Assembly (NCBI GenBank): GCA_002355495.1
Contig: AP017424.1
Location: 1,736,001 to 1,800,000 of the forward strand
From: Streptomyces laurentii
Lineage (GTDB): Bacteria; Actinomycetota; Actinomycetes; Streptomycetales; Streptomycetaceae
DNA: 64,000 nucleotides
Reading direction: 5' to 3'
Made by a program: the position numbers and the translations under genes. The notes under the pieces were generated by a model, which searched no databases, was not told the DNA's origin, and saw nothing but the letters and a program-made list of their open reading frames with translations. Each line of letters begins with the position of its first letter. Position 1 is the stretch's first letter. Positions 35,405 through 44,971 of this stretch are shown piece after piece.

Positions 35405-36829
35405 TCAGGCGCGCCCGGTCGCGGCGAGCGAGCGGACGGCGTCCGCGAACGCCTCGCCGCGCTTGTTGTAATTGGTGAACATGTCCATCGACGCGCAGGC
35501 CGGCGCCAGCAGGACCGTGTCCCCCGGCCGGGCGAGCGCCGCCGCCTCCTGGACGGCCGCGGACATCGCACCAGTGTCGGTCCGGTCGAGGTCCACCACC
35601 GGGACCTCGGGGGCGTGTCGCGCCAGGGCTTCGCGGATCAGGCCGCGGTCCCGGCCCATCAGGACGACCCCGCGCAGCCGCTTCGCCGACGCCTGGACCA
35701 GCTCGTCGAAGGACGCGCCCTTGGCGAGGCCGCCGGCGATCCAGACAATCGGATCGTAGGCCGCCAACGACGCCTCCGTGGCGTGGGTGTTGGTGGCCTT
35801 GGAATCGTCGACGTAGGCCACGCCCTCGATCTCCTCGACCAGTTCGATGCGGTGCGGGTCGGGCCGGAAGGCCCGCAGTCCGTCCCGTACGGCCTGCGGC
35901 GGCACGCCGTAGGCGCGGGCGAGGGCCGCAGCGGCGAGCGCGTTGGCGATGTTGTGCGGGGCCGGCGGCTGGACGTCGGAGACCTCGGCCAGCTCCTGGG
36001 CGTTCTTCTGCCGGTTCTCCACAAAGGCCCGGTCGACGAGGATGCCCTCGACGACGCCGAGCTGCGAGGGGCCGGGGGTGCCGAGGGTGAAGCCGATCGC
36101 CCGGCAGCCCTCCTCGACGTCGGCCTCGCGCACCAGCTCCTCGGTGACCGGGTCGGCCGTGTTGTAGACGCAGGCGACCGTGTTGCCCTCGTAGATCCGG
36201 CCCTTGTCGGCGGCGTACGCCTCCATCGAGCCGTGCCAGTCGAGGTGGTCGGGCGCCAGGTTGAGCACGGCGGCCGAGTGGGCGCGCAGCGAGGGCGCCC
36301 AGTGCAGCTGGTAGCTGGAGAGTTCGACGGCGAGCACGTCGTACGGCTCGTCACCGAGGACGGCGTCGAGCAGGGAGACGCCGATGTTCCCGACGGCGGC
36401 GGTCTTGAGACCGGCCGCCCGCAGGATCGAGGCGAGCATCCGTACGGTCGTGGTCTTGCCGTTGGTGCCGGTGACCGCGAGCCACGGGGCCGCGCCGGGA
36501 CCACGCAGGCGCCAGGCCAGCTCGACGTCGCCCCAGATCTCCACGCCCGCCGCCTCGGCGGCCTGGAAGAGCGGCTTGTCGGGCTGCCAGCCCGGCGCCG
36601 TCACGATGAGCTCGGTGCCGGCCGGCAGGGTCGCTCCGTCGCCGAGTCGGACGGTGATGCCCGCCGCCTCCAACTCGGCGGCCTGCGCCCGGGAGCGCTC
36701 GTCGTCGCCGTCGTTGACGACCGTGACGACCGCACCCCGGGCGTGCAGGGCGCGGGCGGCGGGAACGCCGCTCACGCCCAGCCCCGCGACGGTGACGTGC
36801 TTGCCCTGCCAGACCGGCTGTTCGCTCAC
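35405..36829 (-). CDS. murD: UDP-MurNAc-L-Ala:D-Glu ligase MurD
   Basis: A 474-residue ATP-dependent Mur ligase that adds D-glutamate to UDP-MurNAc-L-Ala in the cytoplasm. The N-terminal Rossmann domain reads HVTVAGLGVSGVPAAR; the ATP loop is TGTNGKTTTV; the conserved NLAPDHLDWHGS and YVDDSKATNTHA and LLAPACASMDMF follow. I chose the GTG whose last bases overlap the mraY stop (GTGA); an ATG five codons upstream is also in frame. Its stop lies 58 bases before the ftsW start. Confidence 0.95.
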   Translation of the reverse strand: MSEQPVWQGKHVTVAGLGVSGVPAARALHARGAVVTVVNDGDDERSRAQAAELEAAGITVRLGDGATLPAGTELIVTAPGWQPDKPLFQAAEAAGVEIWGDVELAWRLRGPGAAPWLAVTGTNGKTTTVRMLASILRAAGLKTAAVGNIGVSLLDAVLGDEPYDVLAVELSSYQLHWAPSLRAHSAAVLNLAPDHLDWHGSMEAYAADKGRIYEGNTVACVYNTADPVTEELVREADVEEGCRAIGFTLGTPGPSQLGVVEGILVDRAFVENRQKNAQELAEVSDVQPPAPHNIANALAAAALARAYGVPPQAVRDGLRAFRPDPHRIELVEEIEGVAYVDDSKATNTHATEASLAAYDPIVWIAGGLAKGASFDELVQASAKRLRGVVLMGRDRGLIREALARHAPEVPVVDLDRTDTGAMSAAVQEAAALARPGDTVLLAPACASMDMFTNYNKRGEAFADAVRSLAATGRA

Positions 36830-37896
36830 TTTTCGGATGCCCATCCCGCGTAGAAGATGCCCAGGCCGACGATGACGCACATGCCCTGGATGATCCAGAA
36901 CCGGACGACGACCAGGACTTCGGTCCAGCCCTTGAGTTCGAAGTGGTGCTGGAGTGGCGCCATCCGGAAGACCCGCTTGCCGGTCATCTTGAAGGAGCCG
37001 ACCTGGATGACCACGGACATGGTGATCATCACGAAGAGGCCGCCGAGGACGGCGATCAGGAGCTCGGTGCGCGAGCAGATCGCGAGACCCGCGAGCGCGC
37101 CGCCGAGGGCCAGCGAACCGGTGTCGCCCATGAAGATCTTGGCGGGCGAGGTGTTCCACCACAGGAAGCCGAAGCAGGCGCCCATGAGGGCGGAGGCGAC
37201 GACCGCGAGGTCGAGCGGATCGCGTACCTCGAAGCAGGCGTTCGGGTTCGTCAGGGTCATGGCGTTGGCGCACGACTCCTGGAACTGCCACAGCCCGATG
37301 AAGGTGTACGCGCCGAAGACCATCACCGACGCGCCGGTGGCCAGGCCGTCCAGACCGTCCGTCAGGTTCACGCCGTTGGACATGGCCAGGATCATGAAGA
37401 GCGCCCAGACCACGAACAGGACCGGCCCGATGGACCAGCCGAAGTCGGTGATGAAGGACAGCCGCTCGGACGCCGGGGTGTTGCCGCGCAGGTCGGCGAA
37501 CTGCAGCGAGAGCACGGCGAAGGCGATGCCGACGATCAGCTGGCCGGCCATCTTCGCCTTGGCCCGCAGACCCAGCGAACGCTGCTTGACGATCTTGATG
37601 TAGTCGTCGAGGAAACCGACCAGACCCATACCGGTCATCAGGAACAGCACCAGGACACCCGAGTAGGTGGGGTCCTCACCGGTGATGACCTTGGCCAGGG
37701 CGTACGCGATGAGCGTGGCCAGGATGAAGGAGATACCGCCCATGGTGGGCGTGCCCTTCTTCCCGGCGTGGCCGCGCGGGCCGTCGTCGCGGATGAACTG
37801 ACCGTATCCCTTGCGGGCGAGCAGCTTGATGAGCAGCGGGGTGCCGATCAGGGTCAGGAAGAGCCCGATGGCCCCCGCGAAGAGGATCTGCCTCAT
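36826..37896 (-). CDS. mraY: Phospho-MurNAc-pentapeptide translocase MraY
   Basis: A 356-residue membrane enzyme with about ten helices that joins UDP-MurNAc-pentapeptide to undecaprenyl phosphate, making lipid I. Active-site segments include FIRDDGPRGHAGKKGTPTMG, the Asp pair in FLDDYIKI, NLTDGLDGLATG and FMGDTGSLALGG, then PLQHHFELKGWTE. The ATG overlaps the murF stop (ATGA) and its own stop overlaps murD, so the three genes are translationally linked. Confidence 0.97.
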   Translation of the reverse strand: MRQILFAGAIGLFLTLIGTPLLIKLLARKGYGQFIRDDGPRGHAGKKGTPTMGGISFILATLIAYALAKVITGEDPTYSGVLVLFLMTGMGLVGFLDDYIKIVKQRSLGLRAKAKMAGQLIVGIAFAVLSLQFADLRGNTPASERLSFITDFGWSIGPVLFVVWALFMILAMSNGVNLTDGLDGLATGASVMVFGAYTFIGLWQFQESCANAMTLTNPNACFEVRDPLDLAVVASALMGACFGFLWWNTSPAKIFMGDTGSLALGGALAGLAICSRTELLIAVLGGLFVMITMSVVIQVGSFKMTGKRVFRMAPLQHHFELKGWTEVLVVVRFWIIQGMCVIVGLGIFYAGWASEK

Positions 37897-39323
37897 CGGC
37901 CGGCGACCTCGCCCTCGCCGGTGTTCTCGAGCAGTGCCAGGGCGACCCGCTCCAGACCCACCGACCTGGATGCCTTCACCAGGACGATGTCCCCCGGCCG
38001 CAGCTCACTGCGCAGCAGGTCGATCGCCGCCTGCGCGTCGGACACGTGCACCGACTCCTCACCCCACGAACCCTCGTTATAGGCGCCCAGTTGCAGCCAG
38101 GACGCTTCCCTGCCCCCGACCGCGACGAGCTTGCTGACGTTGAGCCGGACGGCGAGCCGTCCGACCGCGTCGTGCTCGGCGAGCGCCTCGTCACCAAGCT
38201 CGGCCATCGGGCCGAGCACCGCCCACGTACGGGATCCCTCGGCCTGTCCAGACCTGCCCATGGCCGCGAGCGCGCGCAGGGCGGCTCGCATGGACTCGGG
38301 GTTCGCGTTGTAGGCGTCGTTGACGATCGTCACGCCGTCCGGACGCTCGGTGACCTCCATGCGCCAGCGCGACAGGGTGCCTGCCTCGGAAAGCGCGGTG
38401 GCGATCTCCGCGACGGGCATGCCGAGCTCATGGGCTACGGCGGCCGCGGCGAGCGCGTTCGACACGTGGTGCTCACCGTACAGGCGCAAGGTCACGTCGC
38501 TGCACCCGGTGGGTGTGTGAAGCCGGAAAGCGGGCTGTCCGGTGGCGGTGAGACGGACGTTCTCGGCCCGTACGGCCGCTTCGTCCGCTTCGCCGAACAG
38601 GACGACCTTCGCCCGGGTACGGGAGGCCATGGCCCGCACCAGCGGGTCGTCGGCGTTCAGGATCGCGACGCCGCCGTCCTCGGCCGCCGGCAGGACCTCG
38701 ACCAGCTCGCCCTTGGCCTGGGCGATCTGCTCGCGGCCGCCGAACTCGCCGATGTGGGCGCTGCCCACGTTCAGGACGAGACCGATCCGCGGCGGGGTCA
38801 GACCCGTCAGGTAACGGATGTGACCGATTCCGCGCGCGCCCATCTCCAGGACGAGGTGACGGGTCTCGGCGGTGGCCGTGAGCGCGGTCAGCGGCAGACC
38901 GATCTCGTTGTTGAGGGAGCCCGGCGTCCACACGGTGGGCGCGTGCTTCTGGAGGACCTGGGCGATCAGGTCCTTGGTGGAGGTCTTGCCGGCCGAGCCG
39001 GTGAGGGCGACGACATCGGTGCCGAGGCGTCCGACGACGAACCGGGCGAGAGCCCCGAGCGCGGCCTGGACGTCCTCGACGACGAGCGCGGGCACGCCGA
39101 CGGGGCGGGCGGCGAGAACCGCCACCGCACCCGCCTGGACGGCGCGCTCCGCGTAGTCGTGGCCGTCGACCCGCTCACCCGCGAAGGCGGCGAAGAGACT
39201 GCCGGGCTTCACCTCCCGGGAGTCGATGACGACCGGTCCGGTGACCCGGGCTGCCTGATCCGGTATGTCGTGCGGCTGCCCGCCGACGATTTCGGCGATC
39301 TCGGCGAGGGAGAGGGCGATCAC
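37893..39323 (-). CDS. murF: UDP-MurNAc-tripeptide:D-Ala-D-Ala ligase MurF
   Basis: A 476-residue Mur ligase that adds D-Ala-D-Ala, finishing the cytoplasmic pentapeptide. Marks are VVIDSREVKPGSLFAAFAGER (N-terminal), the ATP loop LTGSAGKTSTKDL, LEMGARGIGHI with catalytic-region Glu, LNVGSAHIGEFGG, and NDAYNANPESMRAAL. GTG start, four bases after the murE stop; its own stop overlaps mraY. Third positions and length are normal. Confidence 0.96.
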   Translation of the reverse strand: MIALSLAEIAEIVGGQPHDIPDQAARVTGPVVIDSREVKPGSLFAAFAGERVDGHDYAERAVQAGAVAVLAARPVGVPALVVEDVQAALGALARFVVGRLGTDVVALTGSAGKTSTKDLIAQVLQKHAPTVWTPGSLNNEIGLPLTALTATAETRHLVLEMGARGIGHIRYLTGLTPPRIGLVLNVGSAHIGEFGGREQIAQAKGELVEVLPAAEDGGVAILNADDPLVRAMASRTRAKVVLFGEADEAAVRAENVRLTATGQPAFRLHTPTGCSDVTLRLYGEHHVSNALAAAAVAHELGMPVAEIATALSEAGTLSRWRMEVTERPDGVTIVNDAYNANPESMRAALRALAAMGRSGQAEGSRTWAVLGPMAELGDEALAEHDAVGRLAVRLNVSKLVAVGGREASWLQLGAYNEGSWGEESVHVSDAQAAIDLLRSELRPGDIVLVKASRSVGLERVALALLENTGEGEVAGR

Positions 39324-39327
39324 TGCT

Positions 39328-41064
39328 TCATCCCTGACTGTTCTGGTGACGGGGTGCGTCCTGGGGGTCCGGGGCGTCGGGAGTCACGGAGGCGCCGGAG
39401 CCGACGGGGGGCTCGGGCCGGCTCAGCCGGCGTTCGATCGCCTCGCGCAGGACCAGCCGGTCGTCGAAGGGGCGTACGGCCCCGGCGACTTCCTGGCCCT
39501 GCTCGTGGCCCTTGCCCGCGACCAGGACGGTGTCGCCGGGCCGGGCCCGGTCGACTGCCGCGGCGATGGCGGCGGCGCGGTCGGCGTCGACGAGGACCTC
39601 GCCGCGCTCGGCGGCGGGGACGGCGGCGGCGCCGGTGAGCATCGCGGTGAGGATGGCGAGGGGGTCTTCGGAGCGCGGGTTGTCCGAGGTGAGGACGGCG
39701 GTGTCGGCGAGCCGGGCCGCCGCGGCGCCCATCGGGCCGCGCTTGGTGGTGTCGCGGTCGCCGCCGCAGCCGATGACGATGTGCAGCCGGCCGGGGGTGA
39801 CCTCGCGCAGCGAACGCAGCACGGACTCGACGGCGTCGGTCTTGTGCGCGTAGTCGACGACCGCGAGGAACGGCTGGCCGGCGTCGACCTTCTCCAGCCG
39901 GCCCGGGACGCCGGGGACGGCGGCGACGCCGTCGGCGGCGGTCTTCGGGTCGATGCCCGCGGTGGCGAGGGTGGCGATCGCGGCGAGGGTGTTGGCCACG
40001 TTGAACGGGCCGGGCAGCGGCGCGGTGGCCGGAATCCGTACCCCGTCCGGACCGACGGCCGTGAAGGTGGAGTCGGCCATGCCGCTGACCACGTCCTCGG
40101 CGCGCCAGTCGGCGTCCGGACTGCCCGCGGCGGAGAAGGTGACGACCGGGATGGTCGCCTCCGCGGCGAGCCGGCGGCCGTACGCGTCGTCGAGGTTGAC
40201 CACGCCGACCCGGCTGCGCTCCGGGGTGAACAGCCGCGCCTTGGCCTGGAAGTAGTCCTCCATGTCGGAGTGGAACTCCATGTGCTCCGGGCTCAGGTTG
40301 TTGAAGACGGCGACGTCGAAGACGCAGCCGTCGACCCGGCCGAGCACGAGGGCGTGGCTGGAGACCTCCATGGCGACGGCCTCGGTGCCGCGTTCGCGCA
40401 TGACCGCGAACAGGGCCTGGAGGTCGGTGGCCTCGGGGGTGGTCCGCTCGGACTTGATGCGCTCGTCGCCGATGCGCATCTCGACGGTGCCGACCAGGCC
40501 GGTGGCCTTGCCCGCGCCGCGCAGTCCGCCCTCGACGAGGTAGGCGGTGGTGGTCTTGCCGGAGGTGCCGGTGATGCCGATCTGGAGGAGGTCCGCGCCG
40601 GGCCGTCCGTAGATCTCGGCGGCGAGGTCGCCCATCGTGCCGCGCGGGTCCTCGGTGACGAGGACCGGCAGACCGGTCGCGGCGGCGCGGTCGGCGCCCG
40701 CCGGGTCGGTCAGGACCGCGGCGGCGCCGAGGCCGGCGGCCTGGGCGACGAACTCGGCACCGTGCATGCGGGCCCCCGCGAGGGCCGCGTACAGGTCGCC
40801 GGGGCGGACGGCGCGCGAGTCGTGCGTGATGCCCGACACCTCGACGCCGCCACCGGCGGCGGGGGGCTCGATGCCCAGTCGCGCGGCGAGGTCGACCAGA
40901 GGGGTGGGACGCCGCCGCTCCGGGCGGGGCGGGGTGGTTCGGTACTGATCAGCGTGTGACACGGCGGTGAGCGTACCGGGCTGACCCGCCGCGGGGCTAA
41001 ATCGGTCCGTGGCGTCGCCGGGGGTCCCTTCCTGGTTCCCGAAAGGGGGGGTGATCGTTGTCAC
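39328..41064 (-). CDS. murE: UDP-MurNAc-dipeptide:diaminopimelate ligase MurE
   Basis: A 578-residue Mur ligase that adds the third stem residue. DNPRSEDP in the C-terminal domain is the motif that selects diaminopimelate over lysine; Streptomyces is expected to use LL-DAP. Other marks are ITHDSRAVRPGDLYAAL, ITGTSGKTTTAYL and AMEVSSHALVLGRVDG with the carbamylated-lysine region nearby. I chose the first GTG (TTITPPFGNQEG); a GTG 34 codons on (SHADQYRTTPPR) would remove a disordered extension and is a real alternative. It begins 16 bases after the PBP stop. Confidence 0.93.
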   Translation of the reverse strand: MTTITPPFGNQEGTPGDATDRFSPAAGQPGTLTAVSHADQYRTTPPRPERRRPTPLVDLAARLGIEPPAAGGGVEVSGITHDSRAVRPGDLYAALAGARMHGAEFVAQAAGLGAAAVLTDPAGADRAAATGLPVLVTEDPRGTMGDLAAEIYGRPGADLLQIGITGTSGKTTTAYLVEGGLRGAGKATGLVGTVEMRIGDERIKSERTTPEATDLQALFAVMRERGTEAVAMEVSSHALVLGRVDGCVFDVAVFNNLSPEHMEFHSDMEDYFQAKARLFTPERSRVGVVNLDDAYGRRLAAEATIPVVTFSAAGSPDADWRAEDVVSGMADSTFTAVGPDGVRIPATAPLPGPFNVANTLAAIATLATAGIDPKTAADGVAAVPGVPGRLEKVDAGQPFLAVVDYAHKTDAVESVLRSLREVTPGRLHIVIGCGGDRDTTKRGPMGAAAARLADTAVLTSDNPRSEDPLAILTAMLTGAAAVPAAERGEVLVDADRAAAIAAAVDRARPGDTVLVAGKGHEQGQEVAGAVRPFDDRLVLREAIERRLSRPEPPVGSGASVTPDAPDPQDAPRHQNSQG

Positions 41065-41080
41065 TGGTGCTCCCGGAGTG

Positions 41081-43117
41081 TCACGGAGTGAAGGTGACCG
41101 GGAGCCGGGCGGGCCGGCTGCCGGTCGGCGGGACGTGGAGGGTCTTGAGCGAGAACTCCATGACCTTCTTGAAGATGGGGCCGCAGATCTGGCCGCCGAA
41201 GTAGCTGCCCTTGGTGGGGTTCTGGATGGCGCAGTAGACCGTCACACGGGGCTGGTCGGCGGGGGCGAAGCCGGCGAAGGACGCGGTGTAGCCCTTGTAG
41301 CGGCCGAGTTCGGGGTCCACCCGGTTGGCGGTGCCGGTCTTGCCGGCGACCCGGTAGCCGGGGACGGCGGCCTTGTTGCCGGTGCCCTCCTCGTCGTCGA
41401 CGACGGACTCCAGCATCCGCGAGAGGGTGGTGGCGGTCTTCTCGCTGACGACCCGGGTCTCCTCGGGCGTGGCCGCCGGGGTGAAGCGGCCGTCGGGGCC
41501 CTTGGTGCCGCGGACCAGCGTCGGCTCGACCCGTACGCCCTTGTTGGCGATGGTCGAGTAGACGGACGCGGCCTGGACGGCGTTGAGGGACAGGCCCTGG
41601 CCGAACGGGATGGTGAACTGCTGCGAGGTCGACCAGTCCTGCGGCTTGGCGAGGATGCCGGGGGTCTCGCCCGGATAGCCGAGCCCGGTGGGCCGGCCGA
41701 TGCCGAACTCGCGCAGGTAGTCGTAGAGCACCTTGTTGGACTCGGCCTGGGTCTTGCCGAGCCGTCCGGTGGCGAGGATGGTGCCGATGTTGCTGGACTT
41801 CGCCAGGACGCCGTTGAGGGTCAGCGACCAGGTGGGGTGGTCGATGTCGTCGTGGAACAGCCGGTCGCCGCGGTGCAGCGTGTTGGGCACGGTGACATGG
41901 GTGCCGGGAGTGGCCACGCCCTCCTCCAGGACGGCGGCCATCGACATGACCTTGCTGGTGGAGCCGGGCTCGTAGGCGTCCTGGAGGGCGGCGTTGCCCA
42001 TGGCGGTGGAGTTGGCCGCGGACAGGTCGTTGGGGTCGAAGCCGGGAGAGTTGGCGAGGGCCAGGATCTCGCCGGTCCGGGTGTCCTGGACGACGACGTA
42101 GCCGCGGTCCGCCTTGGACGCCGCGACCTGCTCGGTGATGGCCTGCTGGGCGGCCCACTGGATGTCCCGGTCGATGGTCAGCTCGATGTCGGAGCCGGGC
42201 ACGGCCGGGGTGCCCTGGGAGCCGACGGTGGGCACCCGGCGGCCGCCGGACTGGGCGTACCGGATCTTGCCGTCCTTGCCGGACAGCTCCTTGTCGAGCA
42301 TGGTCTCCATGCCGCCGCCGCCGTGGCCGTCGGCCTTGACGTAACCCAGTATCCCGGCGGCGAGTTCGCGGTTCGGGTACACGCGCTTGGTGACCGGCTC
42401 GCTGAGGATGCCGCCGAGCAGGTTGACGCCGTTGCCGCCGTGGGCGGGCGCGGCCTTCTGCTCGTAGACCTTCCGCAGGTCCTTGATCTGGTTCCAGATC
42501 TGCGGGGTCTGCTTGCGGGCGAGGACGGTGTAGCGGGACTTGGGGGTACGGAGTTTGGCGGCGAGCTCGGCGGGCTCCTTGCCGAGGATCGGCGCGAGGA
42601 GCGCGGCCGCCTGCTCGGGGGCGTCCTTGATCTTGGCGTCCGCGGGCGTGAAGAGCTTGGGGTCGGCGGTGATGTCGTACGCGTCGACGCTGGCGGCCAG
42701 CGCGATCCCGGCCCGGTCGGTGATCTCGCCGCGGTCGGCGGGGAGCGCGTACTCCAGGTAGCGGTGCTTCTCGGCCTTGGCGGCGTACGCGCTCGCGTCC
42801 ACGGCCTGGACCTGGAGCAGGCGGACGACGAAGGCCAGCATGACGAGGGTCAGGCCGAAGGAGACCAGACGCAGCCGGGGCTTGGGGCTGCCGAGCCGGA
42901 GCGGGCGCGCCTTGGCGGCGGGCCGGGCGGCGGGGCGGCGGGGCGGCGCCGGGCGGCCGGCGGGCCTGCCCGAAGCGGCCGGTCCGCCCGAGGACTTGGC
43001 GGACGGCCGGCCCCCGGCGGCTCCGCCGCCGGTCCTGCCGGAGGCCGCGGGGCGGCGCTGCGGGGCGGGGCGCGCGGGGCCGGGAACGCGGCGGCGCGGA
43101 GGCTCCTTGGAGGGCAC
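41081..43117 (-). CDS. ftsI: Class B penicillin-binding protein, FtsI/PBP3-like
   Basis: A 678-residue bitopic transpeptidase that cross-links septal peptidoglycan with FtsW. A long basic Pro/Arg/Ala-rich cytoplasmic part (1-80) precedes one helix (LRLVSFGLTLVMLAFVVRLL). The dimerisation/pedestal domain follows (RGEITDRAGIALA). The transpeptidase triad is clear: serine motif STSK in YEPGSTSKVMS, SSN in VLAKSSNIGTI, and KTGTAN near residue 585. GTG start, 3 bases after the ftsL stop. It ends with a short Arg/Pro tail beyond the transpeptidase domain. Confidence 0.95.
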   Translation of the reverse strand: MPSKEPPRRRVPGPARPAPQRRPAASGRTGGGAAGGRPSAKSSGGPAASGRPAGRPAPPRRPAARPAAKARPLRLGSPKPRLRLVSFGLTLVMLAFVVRLLQVQAVDASAYAAKAEKHRYLEYALPADRGEITDRAGIALAASVDAYDITADPKLFTPADAKIKDAPEQAAALLAPILGKEPAELAAKLRTPKSRYTVLARKQTPQIWNQIKDLRKVYEQKAAPAHGGNGVNLLGGILSEPVTKRVYPNRELAAGILGYVKADGHGGGGMETMLDKELSGKDGKIRYAQSGGRRVPTVGSQGTPAVPGSDIELTIDRDIQWAAQQAITEQVAASKADRGYVVVQDTRTGEILALANSPGFDPNDLSAANSTAMGNAALQDAYEPGSTSKVMSMAAVLEEGVATPGTHVTVPNTLHRGDRLFHDDIDHPTWSLTLNGVLAKSSNIGTILATGRLGKTQAESNKVLYDYLREFGIGRPTGLGYPGETPGILAKPQDWSTSQQFTIPFGQGLSLNAVQAASVYSTIANKGVRVEPTLVRGTKGPDGRFTPAATPEETRVVSEKTATTLSRMLESVVDDEEGTGNKAAVPGYRVAGKTGTANRVDPELGRYKGYTASFAGFAPADQPRVTVYCAIQNPTKGSYFGGQICGPIFKKVMEFSLKTLHVPPTGSRPARLPVTFTP

Positions 43118-43120
43118 GGG

Positions 43121-43567
43121 TCACCTGCCGGAAGTCGTCGGGGCGGTGGAGGCGGCCGGGGGCCGGGCCGGGGTGGTGGCTTCCGGCGCCGGCGTGGGCG
43201 AGGGGGTGGCCGTGGTGGGGACGCCGATGATCCGGCCGTCCTGGCCGAGGAAGGCGGGGCTGTCGCCGGGCACCATGCCGAGCTCGCGGGCCCGCCGCTC
43301 CAGGGCGTCGGGGGCGGCGCTGTCGTCCACGTCCCGCTGGAGGGCCTGTTCCTCGTCGGTGAGTTCGGTGGTCTTCTTCTTCAGCTCGCTGAGCTGGAAG
43401 GAGCCTTGGTTGAGCGCGGAGTTGAGCAGCAGGAGGCTGATCAGGCCGCCGCCGAGCAGGGTGACGACGAGCAGCACGAAGGGGGTGCGGGCGGCGGTGC
43501 TGGGCCCGGACGGCATGAGCTTGCCGAGCCGGGCGGCCCGCCCTTTGAGGGGGCTCCGCCCGCTCAT
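43121..43567 (-). CDS. ftsL: FtsL-like septum protein
   Basis: A 148-residue bitopic protein: cytoplasmic basic start, one helix (FVLLVVTLLGGGLISLLLLNSAL), a leucine-zipper-like stretch (FQLSELKKKTTELTDEEQALQRDV) and a Pro/Thr-rich outer tail. The size, topology and place between rsmH and the class B PBP mark it as FtsL, which links FtsQ and the synthase pair; primary sequence is poorly conserved in this family. ATG 43567 shares one base with the stop of the small ORF before it; a GTG one codon earlier is also possible. Confidence 0.88.
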   Translation of the reverse strand: MSGRSPLKGRAARLGKLMPSGPSTAARTPFVLLVVTLLGGGLISLLLLNSALNQGSFQLSELKKKTTELTDEEQALQRDVDDSAAPDALERRARELGMVPGDSPAFLGQDGRIIGVPTTATPSPTPAPEATTPARPPAASTAPTTSGR

Positions 43568-43689
43568 CACCGCTCTCCCCCCGCGCCCTGTCCCGCCGCG
43601 CTCGTCACGTGCGCGCTCCGTGCCGCCGTACTTCTCGCGTGCGCGCTCGTCGCGTCCGCGGGGCGCGTGGCCGCGCGCGGGGTGCTCAT
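43567..43689 (-). CDS. 40-codon small ORF coupled to rsmH and ftsL
   Basis: The ATG overlaps the rsmH stop as ATGA, and the TGA shares a base with the ftsL ATG (TGATG), so the frame exactly fills the gap between two genes in a tightly coupled operon. It encodes [20 protein letters not shown] and then a similar Ala/Arg/Ser/His-rich stretch ending GAGGER; it is weakly repetitive (TSAHA, RSAHV). It may be a real microprotein or only a device that carries ribosomes from rsmH to ftsL. Third positions are GC-rich, but so are the others, so coding bias gives little support. Confidence 0.45.
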   Translation of the reverse strand: MSTPRAATRPADATSAHARSTAARSAHVTSAAGQGAGGER

Positions 43690-44642
43690 GAGGCGTCCTC
43701 TCTGATCCTTTGCGCCCCCCGCAGCCGGGCGGGGGCGGCGCGCCGGTTCTCGGCGATCTCTTCCTCCGTGGGGAGTTCGGCGCCGCGGGTGAGCAGTCGC
43801 AGACGGGGCTGGTACTGCTCCGGTACGACCGGCAGGCCGGGCGGCGCGGTGGTGGCGGCGCCCGCCGCGAACACCTGCTTGACCAGCCGGTCCTCCAGCG
43901 AGTGGTACGAGAGGACGGCGATCCGGCCGCCCACGGCGAGCGCCCGCACGGCCGCCGGGATCGCCCGCTCCAGGACCGAGAGTTCCCCGTTGACCTCGAT
44001 GCGCAGGGCCTGGAAGGTGCGCTTCGCCGGGTTGCCGCCGGTGCGCTTGGCGGCCTGCGGCAGCGCGTCGCGGATCAGCTGGACGAGCCGGGCGCTGTTG
44101 CTGAACGGCTCCTTCTCGCGCTCGCGCACGATCGCCGACACGATCCGCTTGGCCTGCTTCTCCTCGCCGTACGCCCGCAGGATGCGGACGAGTTCACCGG
44201 CCGGGTAGGTGTTGAGGACCTCGGCCGCGCTCATGCCGGTCGTCTGGTCCATGCGCATGTCGAGCGGGGCGTCCTGGGCGTAGGCGAAGCCGCGGTCGGC
44301 CTCGTCCAGCTGCATGGAGGAGACGCCCAGGTCGAACAGGACGCCGTCGACGCGCGGGATGCCGAGCCGGCCGAGGACCTCGGGCAGCTCGTCGTACACC
44401 GCGTGGACGAGGGTGGCGCGCTCTCCGTACGGGGCGAGCCGCTCGCCGGACAGGCGCAGGGCCTCCTTGTCCCGGTCGAGGGCGACGAGCCGGGCCTCGG
44501 GAAAGCGGCTCAGCAGCGCCTCGCTGTGTCCGCCGAGGCCGAGGGTGCAGTCGACGACGACCGCGCCGGGGCGCTCCAGGGCGGGTGCCAGCATGTCCAG
44601 GCACCGCTCAAGCATCACCGGGACATGTCGGTCGTTGCTCAA
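43686..44642 (-). CDS. rsmH: 16S rRNA (cytosine1402-N4)-methyltransferase RsmH
   Basis: A 318-residue SAM methyltransferase (old name MraW) that N4-methylates C1402 at the ribosomal P site. HVPVML opens the fold; [17 protein letters not shown] is the SAM loop; [20 protein letters not shown] and [17 protein letters not shown] [16 protein letters not shown] and [16 protein letters not shown] are family marks. The start is a TTG ([10 protein letters not shown]) with GAGGG before it; no ATG or GTG lies nearby in frame without cutting the conserved start. It is the first gene of the dcw operon here; no mraZ precedes it. Confidence 0.95.
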   Translation of the reverse strand: MSNDRHVPVMLERCLDMLAPALERPGAVVVDCTLGLGGHSEALLSRFPEARLVALDRDKEALRLSGERLAPYGERATLVHAVYDELPEVLGRLGIPRVDGVLFDLGVSSMQLDEADRGFAYAQDAPLDMRMDQTTGMSAAEVLNTYPAGELVRILRAYGEEKQAKRIVSAIVREREKEPFSNSARLVQLIRDALPQAAKRTGGNPAKRTFQALRIEVNGELSVLERAIPAAVRALAVGGRIAVLSYHSLEDRLVKQVFAAGAATTAPPGLPVVPEQYQPRLRLLTRGAELPTEEEIAENRRAAPARLRGAQRIREDAS

Positions 44643-44769
44643 AGCGCCCTCTCAGATCCGGCGGAGACGGGTACCACCGGCGAGCGGACAGGGGGCCGAG
44701 CCGTAGGTACCGCCGCACGTACGGGGAGAAACGGCGGAAATCGCGCGATGTCTCCGTGAACTTCGCGCC

Positions 44770-44797
44770 ACTTTAGTCCACCGGACCCCCCGGTCAA
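44770..44797 (-). promoter_or_regulatory. Promoter of the dcw operon
   Basis: Read on the minus strand, TTGACC (44792-44797) is followed after 16 bases by TAAAGT (44770-44775), close to the housekeeping sigma consensus. Transcription would start near 44763, leaving a leader of about 120 bases before the TTG of rsmH. The rest of the 329-base gap to the divergent carbonic anhydrase has no other clear feature. Confidence 0.6.
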
Positions 44798-44971
44798 CCA
44801 ACCGGCTGGCGCGTCGCGCGGCCCGGCAAGCGTAGTCGGCCGGCCCGCGTGATTCACCCGTCCGGCCCCGCCCGGTCCCCTCTGTGGAGTCGCTCACAAC
44901 AAGGTTCATTGACGCTCTTTGTCCGCTCTCACAGCAGGCTCGGACGGGTGTCGCCCACTAACGTCGGAGAC

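Noticed and set aside
41009..43705. An 898-codon plus-strand open frame opposite murE, ftsI and ftsL
   Set aside because: Gly/Ala/Val/Leu-rich shadow with no domain; the minus strand carries three recognised genes with normal overlaps.
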